Source: JAIBJN01 sp963838795
GTDB lineage: Bacteria > Actinomycetota > Thermoleophilia > Gaiellales > Gaiellaceae
NCBI GenBank assembly: GCA_963838795.1
Contig: CAWISL010000007.1
Coordinates: forward strand, 124,001-188,000
DNA: 64,000 bases
Direction of reading: 5' to 3'
Shown here one piece after another: positions 24,182 to 32,305 of the stretch (positions are counted from its first letter, which is position 1; every line of letters begins with the position of its first letter). The position numbers and the translations under genes are program-made. The notes beneath the pieces were generated by a model. That model was not told the DNA's origin. It made no database searches and saw nothing but the letters and a program-made list of their open reading frames with translations.

Positions 24182-25639
24182 ATGAGCGTTCCGCGCCGAC
24201 ACCACCTGACCGTCCTGCTCGTGCTCGTCGCCCTCGCCACGCTCGCGTGGCCGGCCGCGGTCCCTGCGCAGAGCGCCGCTCCGAGCCTGCGGGTGATCGG
24301 GCCCGCCGGCGAGGTGGAGCTGCGTCGCTTCAGAGGGCGGGTCCCTCTCGACGTCCGCACCTGGATCGCGGCGACGAATGGCGACTTCGAGCTGCGCGTC
24401 GCGCGGCCGGACTACGACACGCCAGCGGGCATCGTCCAGGTCGACTCGATCACCGGAACGGTCCTCCGCGACCTCCCGGACGACGTCCTCGACGGCTGGT
24501 CCGGGCTCGCCGGCTTCGTCGAGGTGGTGCTCACGGATGCGAGCGCACAGGAGGTGGCGACAAGGTCGTACACCTTCTGCCCGAACGGCTGGAGCCACCA
24601 ACGGGTCGACGACTCGGGCCCGGAGCTGCCTCGCTACCCCACGTTCTGCGGCTCCTTCTTCTCGCCCTTCACGAAGGGGATGGTCTGGGGGATCGAGAGC
24701 GGCTGGGCCGGGATGGCACTCTCCGGCGACGACTTCGAGACGCCGCAGATCCGCGTCCCCCGGGCCGGCGAGTTCGTCCTCACCGTTCGGATCGCGGAGC
24801 GCTACCGCGACCTGCTCGAGATCTCGGCGACGGACGGCGAGGTGAGCTTTCCGGTAACGATCAAGAACGTCCGCCGGCGGCACGTAATCGGAATCCCGGC
24901 GCAGCGGGCCGCGCAGGCTCGCAGGCAGAGCGCCGCGGTCCCCGACGTCACCGACCCCGATCCGGCCACGCTGCCCGACCTGGTTGCCCTGCCGCTCTGG
25001 AACATGACCACGTTCCACCGCAGGGCCGGCGACTTCCTGGCCTTCGCGGCCACTCCGTGGAACGCCGGGCCGGCCCCGCTCGTGGTCGAGGGCTTCCGCC
25101 GGCCCGACGAGGAGCTCATGGACGCCTATCAGTACTTCCGCGACGAGGACGGCGACGTCGTCGGCCGAGCGCCGGTAGGTGACATGCGCTTCCATGCCCA
25201 CCCGGCCCACAATCACTGGCACTTCCTCCAGTTCGCACTCTTCACGCTCCGCGACGCTGCGGACCTGGAGGTCGTCCGCAGTCGCAAGCAGGCCTACTGC
25301 CTCGCGCCGACGGACGCGATCGACCTCACAGTCGAGCGGGCGAGCTGGGGGCGGGAAGGCGACCTCTTCACCTCGTGCGGAGAGCGCAGCGCGCTCTGGG
25401 TGCGCGAGGTGCTTCAAACGGGCTGGGGCGACACGTACTTCCAGTTCGTCCCGGGCCAGTCGTTCAACATCACCAACGTCCCCAACGGCTGGTACTACGT
25501 GCAGATGCTGGTCAATCCGCTCGGAAGCCTCTACGAGACCGACCTGACCAACAACGTCGAGTCCCGCCTGCTCTTCCTCGGCGGCCGCCCCGGCGCCCGG
25601 CGGGCGCTCGTCGCGCCCTGGCACGGGATCGGGATGTGA
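24182..25639 (+). CDS. Secreted lysyl-oxidase-family protein
   Basis: 485 residues with a signal peptide (HHLTVLLVLVALATLAWPAAVPAQ). The C-terminal part carries the copper-binding HAHPAHNHWHF segment (near residue 336-347) and the following conserved layout of PF01186-type bacterial lysyl oxidases (LAPTDAIDLT, GWGDTYFQFVPGQSFNITNVPNGWYYVQMLVNP, YETDLTNNVES). Animal members oxidise lysine side chains to crosslink matrix proteins; bacterial substrates are mostly unknown. The N-terminal 230 residues are a separate beta-rich region. AGGAGGAAGCG precedes the ATG. The transcript likely ends at the palindromic element that follows. Confidence 0.78.
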   Translation: MSVPRRHHLTVLLVLVALATLAWPAAVPAQSAAPSLRVIGPAGEVELRRFRGRVPLDVRTWIAATNGDFELRVARPDYDTPAGIVQVDSITGTVLRDLPDDVLDGWSGLAGFVEVVLTDASAQEVATRSYTFCPNGWSHQRVDDSGPELPRYPTFCGSFFSPFTKGMVWGIESGWAGMALSGDDFETPQIRVPRAGEFVLTVRIAERYRDLLEISATDGEVSFPVTIKNVRRRHVIGIPAQRAAQARRQSAAVPDVTDPDPATLPDLVALPLWNMTTFHRRAGDFLAFAATPWNAGPAPLVVEGFRRPDEELMDAYQYFRDEDGDVVGRAPVGDMRFHAHPAHNHWHFLQFALFTLRDAADLEVVRSRKQAYCLAPTDAIDLTVERASWGREGDLFTSCGERSALWVREVLQTGWGDTYFQFVPGQSFNITNVPNGWYYVQMLVNPLGSLYETDLTNNVESRLLFLGGRPGARRALVAPWHGIGM

Positions 25640-25648
25640 CCCTCCTAG

Positions 25649-25723
25649 TAGGAGGGTTTGGCGAAATAGTCGCTGTGCCGCCGGGCCGCGCGGCGACGAG
25701 CACGATTCCGCCAACCCCTCCTA
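25649..25723. repeat. Short palindromic element, copy 3
   Basis: Arms TAGGAGGGTTTGGCGAAAT (25649-25667) and its near-complement at 25705-25723. The arms and next 10-15 bp match copy 1 in reversed order (CTGTGCCGCC on the left, CTCGTCGCC complement on the right), but the shared 57-bp core is absent. It sits between two convergent genes; the right arm contains the TAG stop of the DUF4396 gene. Confidence 0.75.
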
Positions 25724-26188
25724 GTGTCCGTGGTGTGAGTGGACGACCGCGTGGCCGCGGCCGCGGGAGATCAGCCAGCGGTTGACCGGGAATGTCACCA
25801 CCCAGGCGACGGCGAGCGCGAACGCGAGGCTCCACCAGAAGAGCGCGTCGGCCAACCCGGCTTCCATCGCGCCCGGGTAGAGCAGGAGGACGCCGTTGTC
25901 GACGATCTCCATGATCGCGATCGAGATCGTGTCCGCGGCCAGCGCGATCGGGACGACCTCGCGTAGGGAGAGGCCGGAGCGCAGAAGCGGAACGCTCGTC
26001 AGCAGGTAGCCGAAGAAGAAGGCGAGCGCGACCGCGAGCGCGATCGTCGCCAGGTCGCCCCAGCCGAGCGCCGTGCCGATGACGAAGCCGAGGACCTCCC
26101 CGATCGCGCACCCGGTGAGGCAGTGGGTCGTCGCGCTCACGGCGAGTCGGTTGAGCGACTTCCCTCCTGACGCGACCGCCGTGCTCAC
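25721..26188 (-). CDS. DUF4396-like membrane protein
   Basis: 155 residues from GTG 26188. Four hydrophobic helices and the motif TTHCLTGCAIGEVLGFVIG, then LADTISIAIMEIVDNG and a His-rich end (GHAVVHSHHGH). This matches the DUF4396 family, where conserved Cys and His suggest metal binding or transport, not proven. The GTG overlaps the stop of the endonuclease-like gene (GTGA), so they are coupled. Confidence 0.75.
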   Translation of the reverse strand: MSTAVASGGKSLNRLAVSATTHCLTGCAIGEVLGFVIGTALGWGDLATIALAVALAFFFGYLLTSVPLLRSGLSLREVVPIALAADTISIAIMEIVDNGVLLLYPGAMEAGLADALFWWSLAFALAVAWVVTFPVNRWLISRGRGHAVVHSHHGH

Positions 26189-27033
26189 CGCGAGGAGAAC
26201 TCCACCCAGAGCGGGTAGTGGTCGGAGATCTTCCAGGAGAGCGTCGTCTTCGAGAGGTCGCCCAGGAGGAGCGGGACGAAGTCGAAGCTGCCCGCGGACG
26301 AGGCCTGGAGCGTCAGCATCGGGCCGCGCTCCTCGTCGACGAACCAGGCGATCTGGTCGTAGAACTTGCTCTCGCCCGGATCGCCGAAGATCGTGCGCGG
26401 GACGTCGTTGAGCTGCGGGGCCGGCTCGATCCCCGAGGAGGTGAAGGCTTCGAAGAGCGGGTCGCCCCGCCGGTCGATGTTGAAGTCGCCGAGCGCAATC
26501 AGGTTCTGGTTCCAGTGACGCTCTTCCCTCGCCCAGCGGGCGAGCCAAGCGGCGATCTCGCGCAGCTCGGCGGCTCGGTCGGTTTCCTCGCCGTAGAGGA
26601 CGTGCAGCGTCACGAGCGTCAGCTGGACGCGGTCGGCGGCAAAGCTCACCGCGTAGGGCGTGCGGGCGAACTGCCGGTCGAGGCCGCTCGCGGTCACGCT
26701 CGTCCCGGTCTCGATGGCGACGACGAGCTCGCCGGCCAGCCCCGACGGGCGCGCGCGGCGGAGGTCGAAGGCGAAGGCCATACGCTCGTTGTTCCCCGCT
26801 TTGCCTCGCGTGACGTCGGTCATGATCGTTGCCCAGTTAGGGCCGAGCGCGCCGAGCAGCGTCTGCAACGCGGTCAGGTTGCCGCGCACCTCCTGAATGG
26901 CGACGATGTCGAAGCGGGAGATGACCTCGGCGATGCACCGCACGTCGAAGAGGTCCCGGATCGGCTCGTCGTCGTCCTCGGAGCGCCACTTCTCGGTCAG
27001 ACCGCCGAGCGCGCGGAGGTTCCAGGTGCCCAC
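26185..27033 (-). CDS. Endonuclease/exonuclease/phosphatase-fold protein
   Basis: EEP-superfamily metal-dependent phosphohydrolase. Catalytic motifs in order: TWNLRALGG (Asn), VAIQEVRGN (Glu), LVTLHVLYGEE (His), LIALGDFNID (Asp/Asn) and ISDHYPLWVEF (His). The family includes nucleases and lipid or nucleotide phosphatases. GTG 27033 is the first start, but typical-looking sequence continues upstream in frame (LAEQLLALRAALDAAIPAKQ) to a stop near 27160 without a start codon, so the real N-terminus is probably longer and an indel or rare start is involved. Confidence 0.8.
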   Translation of the reverse strand: MGTWNLRALGGLTEKWRSEDDDEPIRDLFDVRCIAEVISRFDIVAIQEVRGNLTALQTLLGALGPNWATIMTDVTRGKAGNNERMAFAFDLRRARPSGLAGELVVAIETGTSVTASGLDRQFARTPYAVSFAADRVQLTLVTLHVLYGEETDRAAELREIAAWLARWAREERHWNQNLIALGDFNIDRRGDPLFEAFTSSGIEPAPQLNDVPRTIFGDPGESKFYDQIAWFVDEERGPMLTLQASSAGSFDFVPLLLGDLSKTTLSWKISDHYPLWVEFSSR

Positions 27034-27176
27034 GAGCAGGTTCCGGTCGAGCTGCTTGGCCGGGATCGCGGCGTCGAGCGCGGCGCGGAGGGCGAGAAGC
27101 TGCTCGGCGAGCGGAGCCGGGAGAGGGTCGGTGACGCTGGGCGTGGCCCGACAGTCTTACCACGCAGGGGCGTGGG

Positions 27177-27581
27177 CTACGCCGGCTCGACCTGGACCGA
27201 CGCCGCCGAGCGCCTCGTGGGCCCGTGGAAGACGGCCTCGACGTTGTTGCCGTCGGGGTCGAGCGCGTACGCGGAGTAATAGCCGGGGTGGTAGCCGCGC
27301 TCGCCCGGGGCGCCGTTGTCCCGCCCTCCAGCCGCGAGCGCCGCTTCGTGGAAGCGGTGCACCGTCTCTCTGTCGATCGCCTGGAACGCGAGGTGGAGCC
27401 TGGCGGTCGGCTCGCCGTCCGCCGAGACGAAGAGCTCGTCGGACGCGAAGAACCCCGGGCCCTCCATGCCGATCGAACGGCCTACCGCCCCGAGGGCGGC
27501 CGCGTAGAAGGCGCGGCTGGCTTCGAGGTCGCTCACGCGAAGGTGGACATGGTCGAGCAGCCGGCCTTGGTGGAAGAGCAC
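27177..27581 (-). CDS. VOC (glyoxalase/bleomycin-resistance) family protein
   Basis: A single vicinal-oxygen-chelate domain: LLDHVHLRVSDLEASRAFYAAAL with the first metal His, ARLHLAFQAIDRETVHRFHEAALAAGGRDNG, and YYSAYALDPDGNNVEAVFHG with the last metal Glu. Could be a dioxygenase, isomerase or resistance protein; no specific role visible. GTG at 27581 is chosen as nearest to the conserved start; the frame extends to 27647. Confidence 0.75.
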   Translation of the reverse strand: MLFHQGRLLDHVHLRVSDLEASRAFYAAALGAVGRSIGMEGPGFFASDELFVSADGEPTARLHLAFQAIDRETVHRFHEAALAAGGRDNGAPGERGYHPGYYSAYALDPDGNNVEAVFHGPTRRSAASVQVEPA

Positions 27582-27703
27582 CTCGGGGCGCAGCCTAGCG
27601 CTTTGACACGAGGAGAAACCCTGTCTTAATCGAAGAGGAGAAGGCACTTCTGCGGCGCCACCAGACCGACTCGAGCCCGGGGTCGGCGAGCAAAGGGGCG
27701 CTA

Positions 27704-29554
27704 TTGGCCGGCACGCAGACGATCGCCCACTCCCGCGCCGAAGACGCGCGGCAGATTCGGGTGTCCAGAGAGACGACCCGGCTCCTCCCGATCGTGGCGC
27801 CGGTCGTCTTCGGCGGCACCTTCGTCACGGTGCTCGCGCTCTCCTCGCTGGCCGCGGTCGAGCCGTCGCCGGCGACCCTCGCCGGGATGATGGCCCTGCT
27901 CCTTGCCGCGACGTTCGTCGAGGCCTTCCCCGTGCCCATCGAGAACGTTCCGGTCGGGGGCACGTCGCTCGCCACGGTCTTCATCGTCGGGACGGCGGCC
28001 ATCTACGGCTGGGCGCCCGCGATCGTCGTCGCCGTCGTCACGCAGGTCCTCGTGGAGGTGGTCCGCCGCCAGCCCGCCGTTCGCGTCCTCTTCAACACCT
28101 CGGTGTATGCGCTGGGAGCCGCTGCCGCCGGGGCGGTCTGCGCCGCGGTCTCGGACGACGGCTTCGGCTGGCTCGCCCTCGAGGTCGCGCTCGCCTCGAC
28201 GGCCTTCTACGCGGTGAACGTCCCGCTCGTCGCGGCGGTCGTCTCCCGGTGGGCCCGGGAGCCGTTCCTCTCGCTGCTTCGCCGCGCGATGCGATCGACG
28301 TTCATAGCCTTCGCCATCATGGCCTCTCTGACGCTGATGCTGGCCGTGCTCTGGCAGCGCTCACCGTTCCTGTCGGCGGCGCTCGTCGGCCCGCTGGCCG
28401 CGATCGCCCTCTACCAGCGCTCGGTCTTCCGCGAGCTCGCCGCGATGCGGCTCGCGCTCACGGACCCTCTCACCGGCCTCGGCAATCATCGCCACTTCCA
28501 CGAGCGGCTGGATCACGACGTCACCGAGGCAGAGGAGAAGGGCATGCCGGTGAGCGTGTGCATCCTCGACATCGACAACTTCAAGGAGCTGAACGACACG
28601 CTCGGCCACCCCAAGGGCGACCTCGTGCTCGCGCAGGTCGCCGGGCGGCTGCGCCAGGACGGCGAGGCGTTCAGGATCGGCGGCGACGAGTTCGCCCTCC
28701 TCCTCCCCGGGCGTGACGAGCGAGAGGCGCTCTCGGTCGCGGACGGGATCATCCGCCGTGTGAGCCTCTTGGAGGCGGCGCCGGGGCTCGCCGTTCGTCT
28801 CTCGGCGGGCGTCGTCACGTATCCGCAGCTCGGCCTCGACCGATCTGAGATCGTTGCGGTCGCCGACCAGGCGATGTACCTCGCCAAGGAGCACGGAAAG
28901 AGTCGCGTGCGCGCCTACCACCCGGATCTCAGAGACCTCCCGCAGTTCGCGGGCCTCGGCGACGCGGCCGATCGGGAGGCTCGCCTACGGTCGGCTGCGA
29001 GCCTCGCGCACGCGATCGACGCCCACGACGTCTACACGGGCCGTCACTCCTACGTTGTCGCCCAGCTGTCGGCCCGGGTAGCCGGCCTGCTCGGGCTCGA
29101 CGCGGAGGAGGTCGAGCTCGTGCGCCTCGCCGGCAGTCTCCACGACCTCGGGAAGCTGGCGATCCCGGAGGAGATCCTCCGCAAGCCCGGCACGCTCAAC
29201 GAGTCGGAGCTGATCGTGCTCCGGCGCCATCCGCAGATCGGGTTTCGCATCCTGCGCTCGCTCGGCGTCGAGCCGGTCTCGACCTGGGTGCTCCACCACC
29301 ACGAGCGCTGGGACGGCCGCGGCTACCCGCACGGGCTCGGCGGCGAGGAGATCCCGCTCGGCTCCCGCATCCTCTTCGTCGCCGACGCCTACGACGCGAT
29401 GACGAGCGACCGCATCTACCAGGAGCACGTGACCCACGAGGACGCGGTCGCCGAGCTCGAGCGCTGCGCCGGCACGCAGTTCGACCCCCAGGTGGTGGCC
29501 GTCTTCGTGAAGAGCGTGAAGCCGGCCGAGGTTCTGGCCCTTAAGAGCAACTAG
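27704..29554 (+). CDS. Membrane GGDEF and HD-GYP c-di-GMP signalling protein
   Basis: Both makes and breaks the second messenger c-di-GMP, or senses it. Residues about 25-245 form 6-8 membrane helices of a sensor region. Then a GGDEF domain (DPLTGLGNHRHFHERL, FRIGGDEFALLLPG, intact active-site motif), followed by HD-GYP (SLHDLGKLAIPEEIL, RHPQIGFRIL, LHHHERWDGRGYPHGL, ADAYDAMTSDR). All catalytic residues of both are present, so true bifunctionality is likely. 616 aa. The gene ends inside a terminator hairpin. No partner gene adjacent. Confidence 0.92.
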   Translation: MAGTQTIAHSRAEDARQIRVSRETTRLLPIVAPVVFGGTFVTVLALSSLAAVEPSPATLAGMMALLLAATFVEAFPVPIENVPVGGTSLATVFIVGTAAIYGWAPAIVVAVVTQVLVEVVRRQPAVRVLFNTSVYALGAAAAGAVCAAVSDDGFGWLALEVALASTAFYAVNVPLVAAVVSRWAREPFLSLLRRAMRSTFIAFAIMASLTLMLAVLWQRSPFLSAALVGPLAAIALYQRSVFRELAAMRLALTDPLTGLGNHRHFHERLDHDVTEAEEKGMPVSVCILDIDNFKELNDTLGHPKGDLVLAQVAGRLRQDGEAFRIGGDEFALLLPGRDEREALSVADGIIRRVSLLEAAPGLAVRLSAGVVTYPQLGLDRSEIVAVADQAMYLAKEHGKSRVRAYHPDLRDLPQFAGLGDAADREARLRSAASLAHAIDAHDVYTGRHSYVVAQLSARVAGLLGLDAEEVELVRLAGSLHDLGKLAIPEEILRKPGTLNESELIVLRRHPQIGFRILRSLGVEPVSTWVLHHHERWDGRGYPHGLGGEEIPLGSRILFVADAYDAMTSDRIYQEHVTHEDAVAELERCAGTQFDPQVVAVFVKSVKPAEVLALKSN

Positions 29555-29577
29555 CGCCGTTCCCGAGACGGCGCTAG
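29551..29577 (+). terminator. Terminator hairpin overlapping the GGDEF/HD-GYP stop codon
   Basis: CTAGCGCCGT-TCCCGAG-ACGGCGCTAG, a perfect 10-bp stem whose left arm contains the TAG stop of the gene. Confidence 0.6.
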
Positions 29578-29603
29578 CAGCGAGCGGGAGCGGTCCGGGA
29601 GAG

Positions 29604-29738
29604 CTAGCCGCCCCACTTCCAGCCGGCGGCCGGCAGCGCGGCGAGCACGAGGGCGGCCGTGACGCCGATGCGGAGGCAGAGAACGCGGAGCTGCGACATG
29701 CGTGTGTCCTTTCGGATCGGGGCGAACTCCTCACGCAT
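29604..29738 (-). CDS. 44-residue membrane peptide
   Basis: Short ORF with GAGGAGGTCG just before the ATG. It reads MREEFAPIRKDTRMSQ, then a hydrophobic stretch (LRIGVTAALVLAALPAAG) and WKWGG. The good ribosome site and single helix suggest a real small membrane protein. An internal ATG at residue 14 is a second possible start. No family recognised. Confidence 0.45.
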   Translation of the reverse strand: MREEFAPIRKDTRMSQLRVLCLRIGVTAALVLAALPAAGWKWGG

Positions 29739-29808
29739 CGACCTCCTCGGCTCGGCCCGCGATCCCGCCAGGAGCTAGGACCATCCCGCCTTCGGGGTAG
29801 GACTCGCG

Positions 29809-30099
29809 CTAGTCGTCGCCGCGAACGGCTCTGAACGCCGCGAACGCCGCGACTCCGGCGAGAAGCGCCCCGCCGACGATCATCGGGATCCGGCGGGCGC
29901 TGTGCACGCCCTCGCGCAGATCCGAGAGCGAGCGCGTGAGCCCTTCCCGCTCGTCGGAGATCTCCTCACGGATCTGCTCGGCGCTGCGCGGCTCGGCCGG
30001 CCCTCTGGAGGGACGCGCAGGAGGCTCGGTGACCCGGGGCTCGACCGGGTCGGCGCTGGGTGGTCCGGCCGCCTTGGCCTTGCCGGGGTCAGCTGCCAC
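29809..30099 (-). CDS. DUF3618-like membrane-anchored protein
   Basis: 96 residues. Polar Pro-rich start, then the DUF3618 signature (RSAEQIREEISDEREGLTRSLSDLRE, coiled-coil) and one membrane helix (PMIVGGALLAGVAAFAAFRAV). Common in actinobacteria, nearly always beside a holin-III-type membrane protein, as here, where the two genes overlap by 11 bp. Role unknown, possibly envelope-related. Confidence 0.78.
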   Translation of the reverse strand: MAADPGKAKAAGPPSADPVEPRVTEPPARPSRGPAEPRSAEQIREEISDEREGLTRSLSDLREGVHSARRIPMIVGGALLAGVAAFAAFRAVRGDD

Positions 30100-30490
30100 G
30101 AACGCTCCGCAGGGCCTGCTTGGTCAGCTGGGCTTCGGCGATCGCCTGCTCGGGCGCCAGCGGCGTGCCCTTTTGCACGGATGCCTTGGCGAGGAGCCCC
30201 AGGACGGCGGTGACCACGATCAGCAGCACGAAGACGATCAGCAGCGAGAGCCACCACGGAAGAACGAGCGCGAGCGCCGCCGCGATCGTCGCGAGCATGA
30301 AGCCGAGCGCGAAGAGCGCCGTGATGGCAGCGGCGATCGCGAGGCCCGCCCCAAGGCCCAAGGAGCCGGCCTTCTGCTTGAGCTCGACGGTGGCAAGCTC
30401 CTTCTCGAGCTGCGTGAGCGCGCGGAAGTGGGCGATCGCGCGCCGCGCGGACGCACGGATGCCGCGTTGCTCGCTCGCAGTCGTGGTCAC
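30089..30490 (-). CDS. Actinobacterial holin-III-type membrane protein
   Basis: 133 residues. An amphipathic N-terminal helix (LTQLEKELATVELKQKAG) precedes two long hydrophobic helices (LGAGLAIAAAITALFALGFMLA, LVLPWWLSLLIVFVLLIVVTAVLG) and a charged tail, the layout of the phage holin superfamily III/DUF1469 type. In chromosomes these are not phage genes; they pair with DUF3618 proteins. First gene of the pair. Confidence 0.8.
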   Translation of the reverse strand: MTTTASEQRGIRASARRAIAHFRALTQLEKELATVELKQKAGSLGLGAGLAIAAAITALFALGFMLATIAAALALVLPWWLSLLIVFVLLIVVTAVLGLLAKASVQKGTPLAPEQAIAEAQLTKQALRSVRGS

Positions 30491-30526
30491 GCCGGGCAGC
30501 TTACCGCCGCCGGCCAGGCGGGACGC

Positions 30527-30532
30527 TACGAT
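30527..30532 (+). promoter_or_regulatory. -10 box of the tRNA-Thr promoter
   Basis: TACGAT 10 nt upstream of the tRNA-Thr 5' end. The -35 region (about 30504, TTACCG-like) is weak. Confidence 0.45.
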
Positions 30533-30542
30533 GGCCGCGAGC

Positions 30543-30615
30543 GCCCTCTTAGCTCAGTCGGTAGAGCACCTCCATGGTAAGGAGGGGGTCGTCGGTTCGA
30601 GTCCGACAGAGGGCT
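30543..30615 (+). tRNA. tRNA-Thr (anticodon GGT)
   Basis: Cloverleaf complete: acceptor GCCCTCT/AGAGGGC, D-arm GCTC AGTCGGTA GAGC, anticodon stem CCTCC/GGAGG with loop ATGGTAA (anticodon GGT), T-arm GTCGG TTCGAGT CCGAC. CCA not encoded. About 230 bp downstream hold no recognisable gene. Confidence 0.95.
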
Positions 30616-30847
30616 TGCGGGGTTGCGCGTCATCGGGCCTCGGACGTTGCGTCCACTATGCGTCCAACGGTCTCGGAATCGAGCGCTTCGAGGCGCTGAG
30701 GTGCCCACTCACGGGGGCGTCTACGGAGGCTCAAAGAGAACCGGCCTAAGGGCGGCCGGCGCCAGGGAGGCCGGAGGGGCTGCCAACGGGGACGTCCTCG
30801 CGCGTAGAAAGCACAAGCGAGGCGCGCCCGCTCCGCCCGCCCGGCCG

Positions 30848-31051
30848 CTACCCGGCTTCAGGCTCGACGTGGCAGACGAGCCGCGCGAGAAAGGGCTCGG
30901 GCTCGGGCTCGATCCGCTCGATGCGCCAGACGACCACGTGGTTGTCGTCCTGGAAGGTATCGCCCGCCTCGTAGACGTTCTCGCCGGAGTCGTAGTCGGC
31001 GGTCGTCGTCTGGCCCTCGGGCCAGTGAAGCTCCAGCCGGTAGCGGGGCAC
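30848..31051 (-). CDS. Small conserved-looking protein, unknown
   Basis: 67 residues (PRYRLELHWPEGQTTTADYD, VYEAGDTFQDDNHVVVWRIERIE). Compact, beta-rich, no membrane segment and no recognised domain. Balanced composition and a sensible start support it as real. Confidence 0.6.
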   Translation of the reverse strand: MPRYRLELHWPEGQTTTADYDSGENVYEAGDTFQDDNHVVVWRIERIEPEPEPFLARLVCHVEPEAG

Positions 31052-31093
31052 GCGCGCGAGTGTACCGCCGCGCTGCGGTGCGGCGAGCTGGGC

Positions 31094-31540
31094 TCAGCTC
31101 ACCGCTTTCTTTACGAGCGCGCCGATCCTTGCTTCGTCGGCGCTGGTCAACTTCTTCAGCGCGAAGGCGGTCGGCCACATGGCGCCTTCGTCCAGGTTCG
31201 CCTCGTCGCTGAAGCCGAACGTCGCGTACCTCGACTTGAACTTCTCCGCGCTTTGGAAGAAGCAGACGACCTTGCCGTCCTTGGCATACGCGGGCATCCC
31301 GTACCAGGTCTTCGGCGAGAGGGCCGGCGCGCTGGCCTTGACGAGCGCATGGAGCCGCTCGGCCATGACGCGATCCGGCTCCGGCATCTCCGCGATCTTC
31401 GCGAGCAGGGCCTTCTCCCCGTCCGCCTTGCGTGCTTCGGCCTTCAGCTCCTGGGCGCGCTCCTTCATCGCGGCCCGTTCCTCGTCCGTGAATCCCTTGG
31501 ACTTCTTCGTATCCTTCTTCGCAGGTTTCCTCTCAGCCAT
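31094..31540 (-). CDS. DUF1801/YdhG-like protein
   Basis: 148 residues from ATG 31540 with AAGGAGGTG upstream. Lys/Ala/Glu-rich N-terminus (KPAKKDTKKSKGFTDEERAAMKERAQELKAEARK), then the DUF1801-like fold (ALSPKTWYGMPAYAKDGKVVCFFQ, YATFGFSDEANLDEGAMWPTAFAL). Members resemble the frataxin-like iron chaperone YdhG/Fra but their role is not firm. The longer reading from 31609 is not needed. Confidence 0.8.
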   Translation of the reverse strand: MAERKPAKKDTKKSKGFTDEERAAMKERAQELKAEARKADGEKALLAKIAEMPEPDRVMAERLHALVKASAPALSPKTWYGMPAYAKDGKVVCFFQSAEKFKSRYATFGFSDEANLDEGAMWPTAFALKKLTSADEARIGALVKKAVS

Positions 31541-31732
31541 CGAAAAGCACCTCCTTGCGTCGGATGCGTCCCAGCCGTTTGACTCCGGCAGAGAGGGCCG
31601 GACGGACATCGCAGCTCGTGGATGCGAGTTCTCCGAGCTCGTCGGCCGTTACGGCGCCGGTCCTTCTGCACACCTATCAGATCCTCGGCTCGTACGAGGA
31701 CTCGGAGTGCGCCTGGCCGCCACAATGCGCTC

Positions 31733-32305
31733 ATGCGAGCCCGTGGGGCATTCAAGCGTGCGGTCGTGCTCGTCGAAGGGGTCAGCGACCAGGTCGCTCT
31801 CGAAGCGCTGGCTGCGCGCCGTGGGCGGAAGCTCGACGCCGAGGGCGTTTCGATGGTGCCGATCGGGGGCGCGAAGAACATCGGGAGCTTCCTGGAGCGG
31901 TTCGGCCCTCGAGGGCTCGACGTCAGGCTGGCCGGCCTCTGCGACGCCGCCGAAGAGCGCGACTTCCAGCGCGGTCTCGAGCGGGCCGGCCTGGGCTCCA
32001 ACCTCACCCGCACCGGGATGGAGCGACTCGGCTTCTACGTGTGCGTCGAAGACCTGGAGGACGAGCTGATCCGGGTTCTCGGCACCGCCGCGGTGGAAGA
32101 GGTCGTCGACGCACAGGGTGAGCTGCGATCGTTCCGCACCCTGCAGAAGCAGCCGGCGCAGCACGGACTTACCACCGAGGCGCAGCTCCGGCGCTTCATG
32201 GGCACCCGCGGCGGCCGGAAGATTCAGTACGCGCGCCTCCTCGTTGACGCGCTGGATCTCAGCGCGGTGCCTCGGCCGCTGGACCGTCTCCTAGCTCACG
32301 TCTGA
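31733..32305 (+). CDS. Stand-alone TOPRIM (OLD-type) domain protein
   Basis: 190 residues. The TOPRIM signature is clear: KRAVVLVEGVSDQVALEALAARRG (catalytic Glu), MVPIGGAKNIGSFLERFG, and VRLAGLCDAAEERDF (acidic DxxE pair), as in OLD-family nucleases. There is no ATPase domain in the protein or next to it. The C-terminal part (FYVCVEDLEDELIRVLG, LRRFMGTRGGRKIQYARLLVDAL) also matches OLD TOPRIM proteins. Probably a metal-dependent nuclease acting alone or with an unlinked partner. Confidence 0.75.
   Translation: MRARGAFKRAVVLVEGVSDQVALEALAARRGRKLDAEGVSMVPIGGAKNIGSFLERFGPRGLDVRLAGLCDAAEERDFQRGLERAGLGSNLTRTGMERLGFYVCVEDLEDELIRVLGTAAVEEVVDAQGELRSFRTLQKQPAQHGLTTEAQLRRFMGTRGGRKIQYARLLVDALDLSAVPRPLDRLLAHV

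Noticed and set aside
30089..30490. Prophage holin
   Set aside because: The pairing with a DUF3618 protein and absence of lysis or structural genes match the common chromosomal actinobacterial membrane pair.
30616..30847. Possible second integration site after tRNA-Thr
   Set aside because: I found no repeat of the tRNA-Thr 3' end in the window and no integrase remnant next to it.
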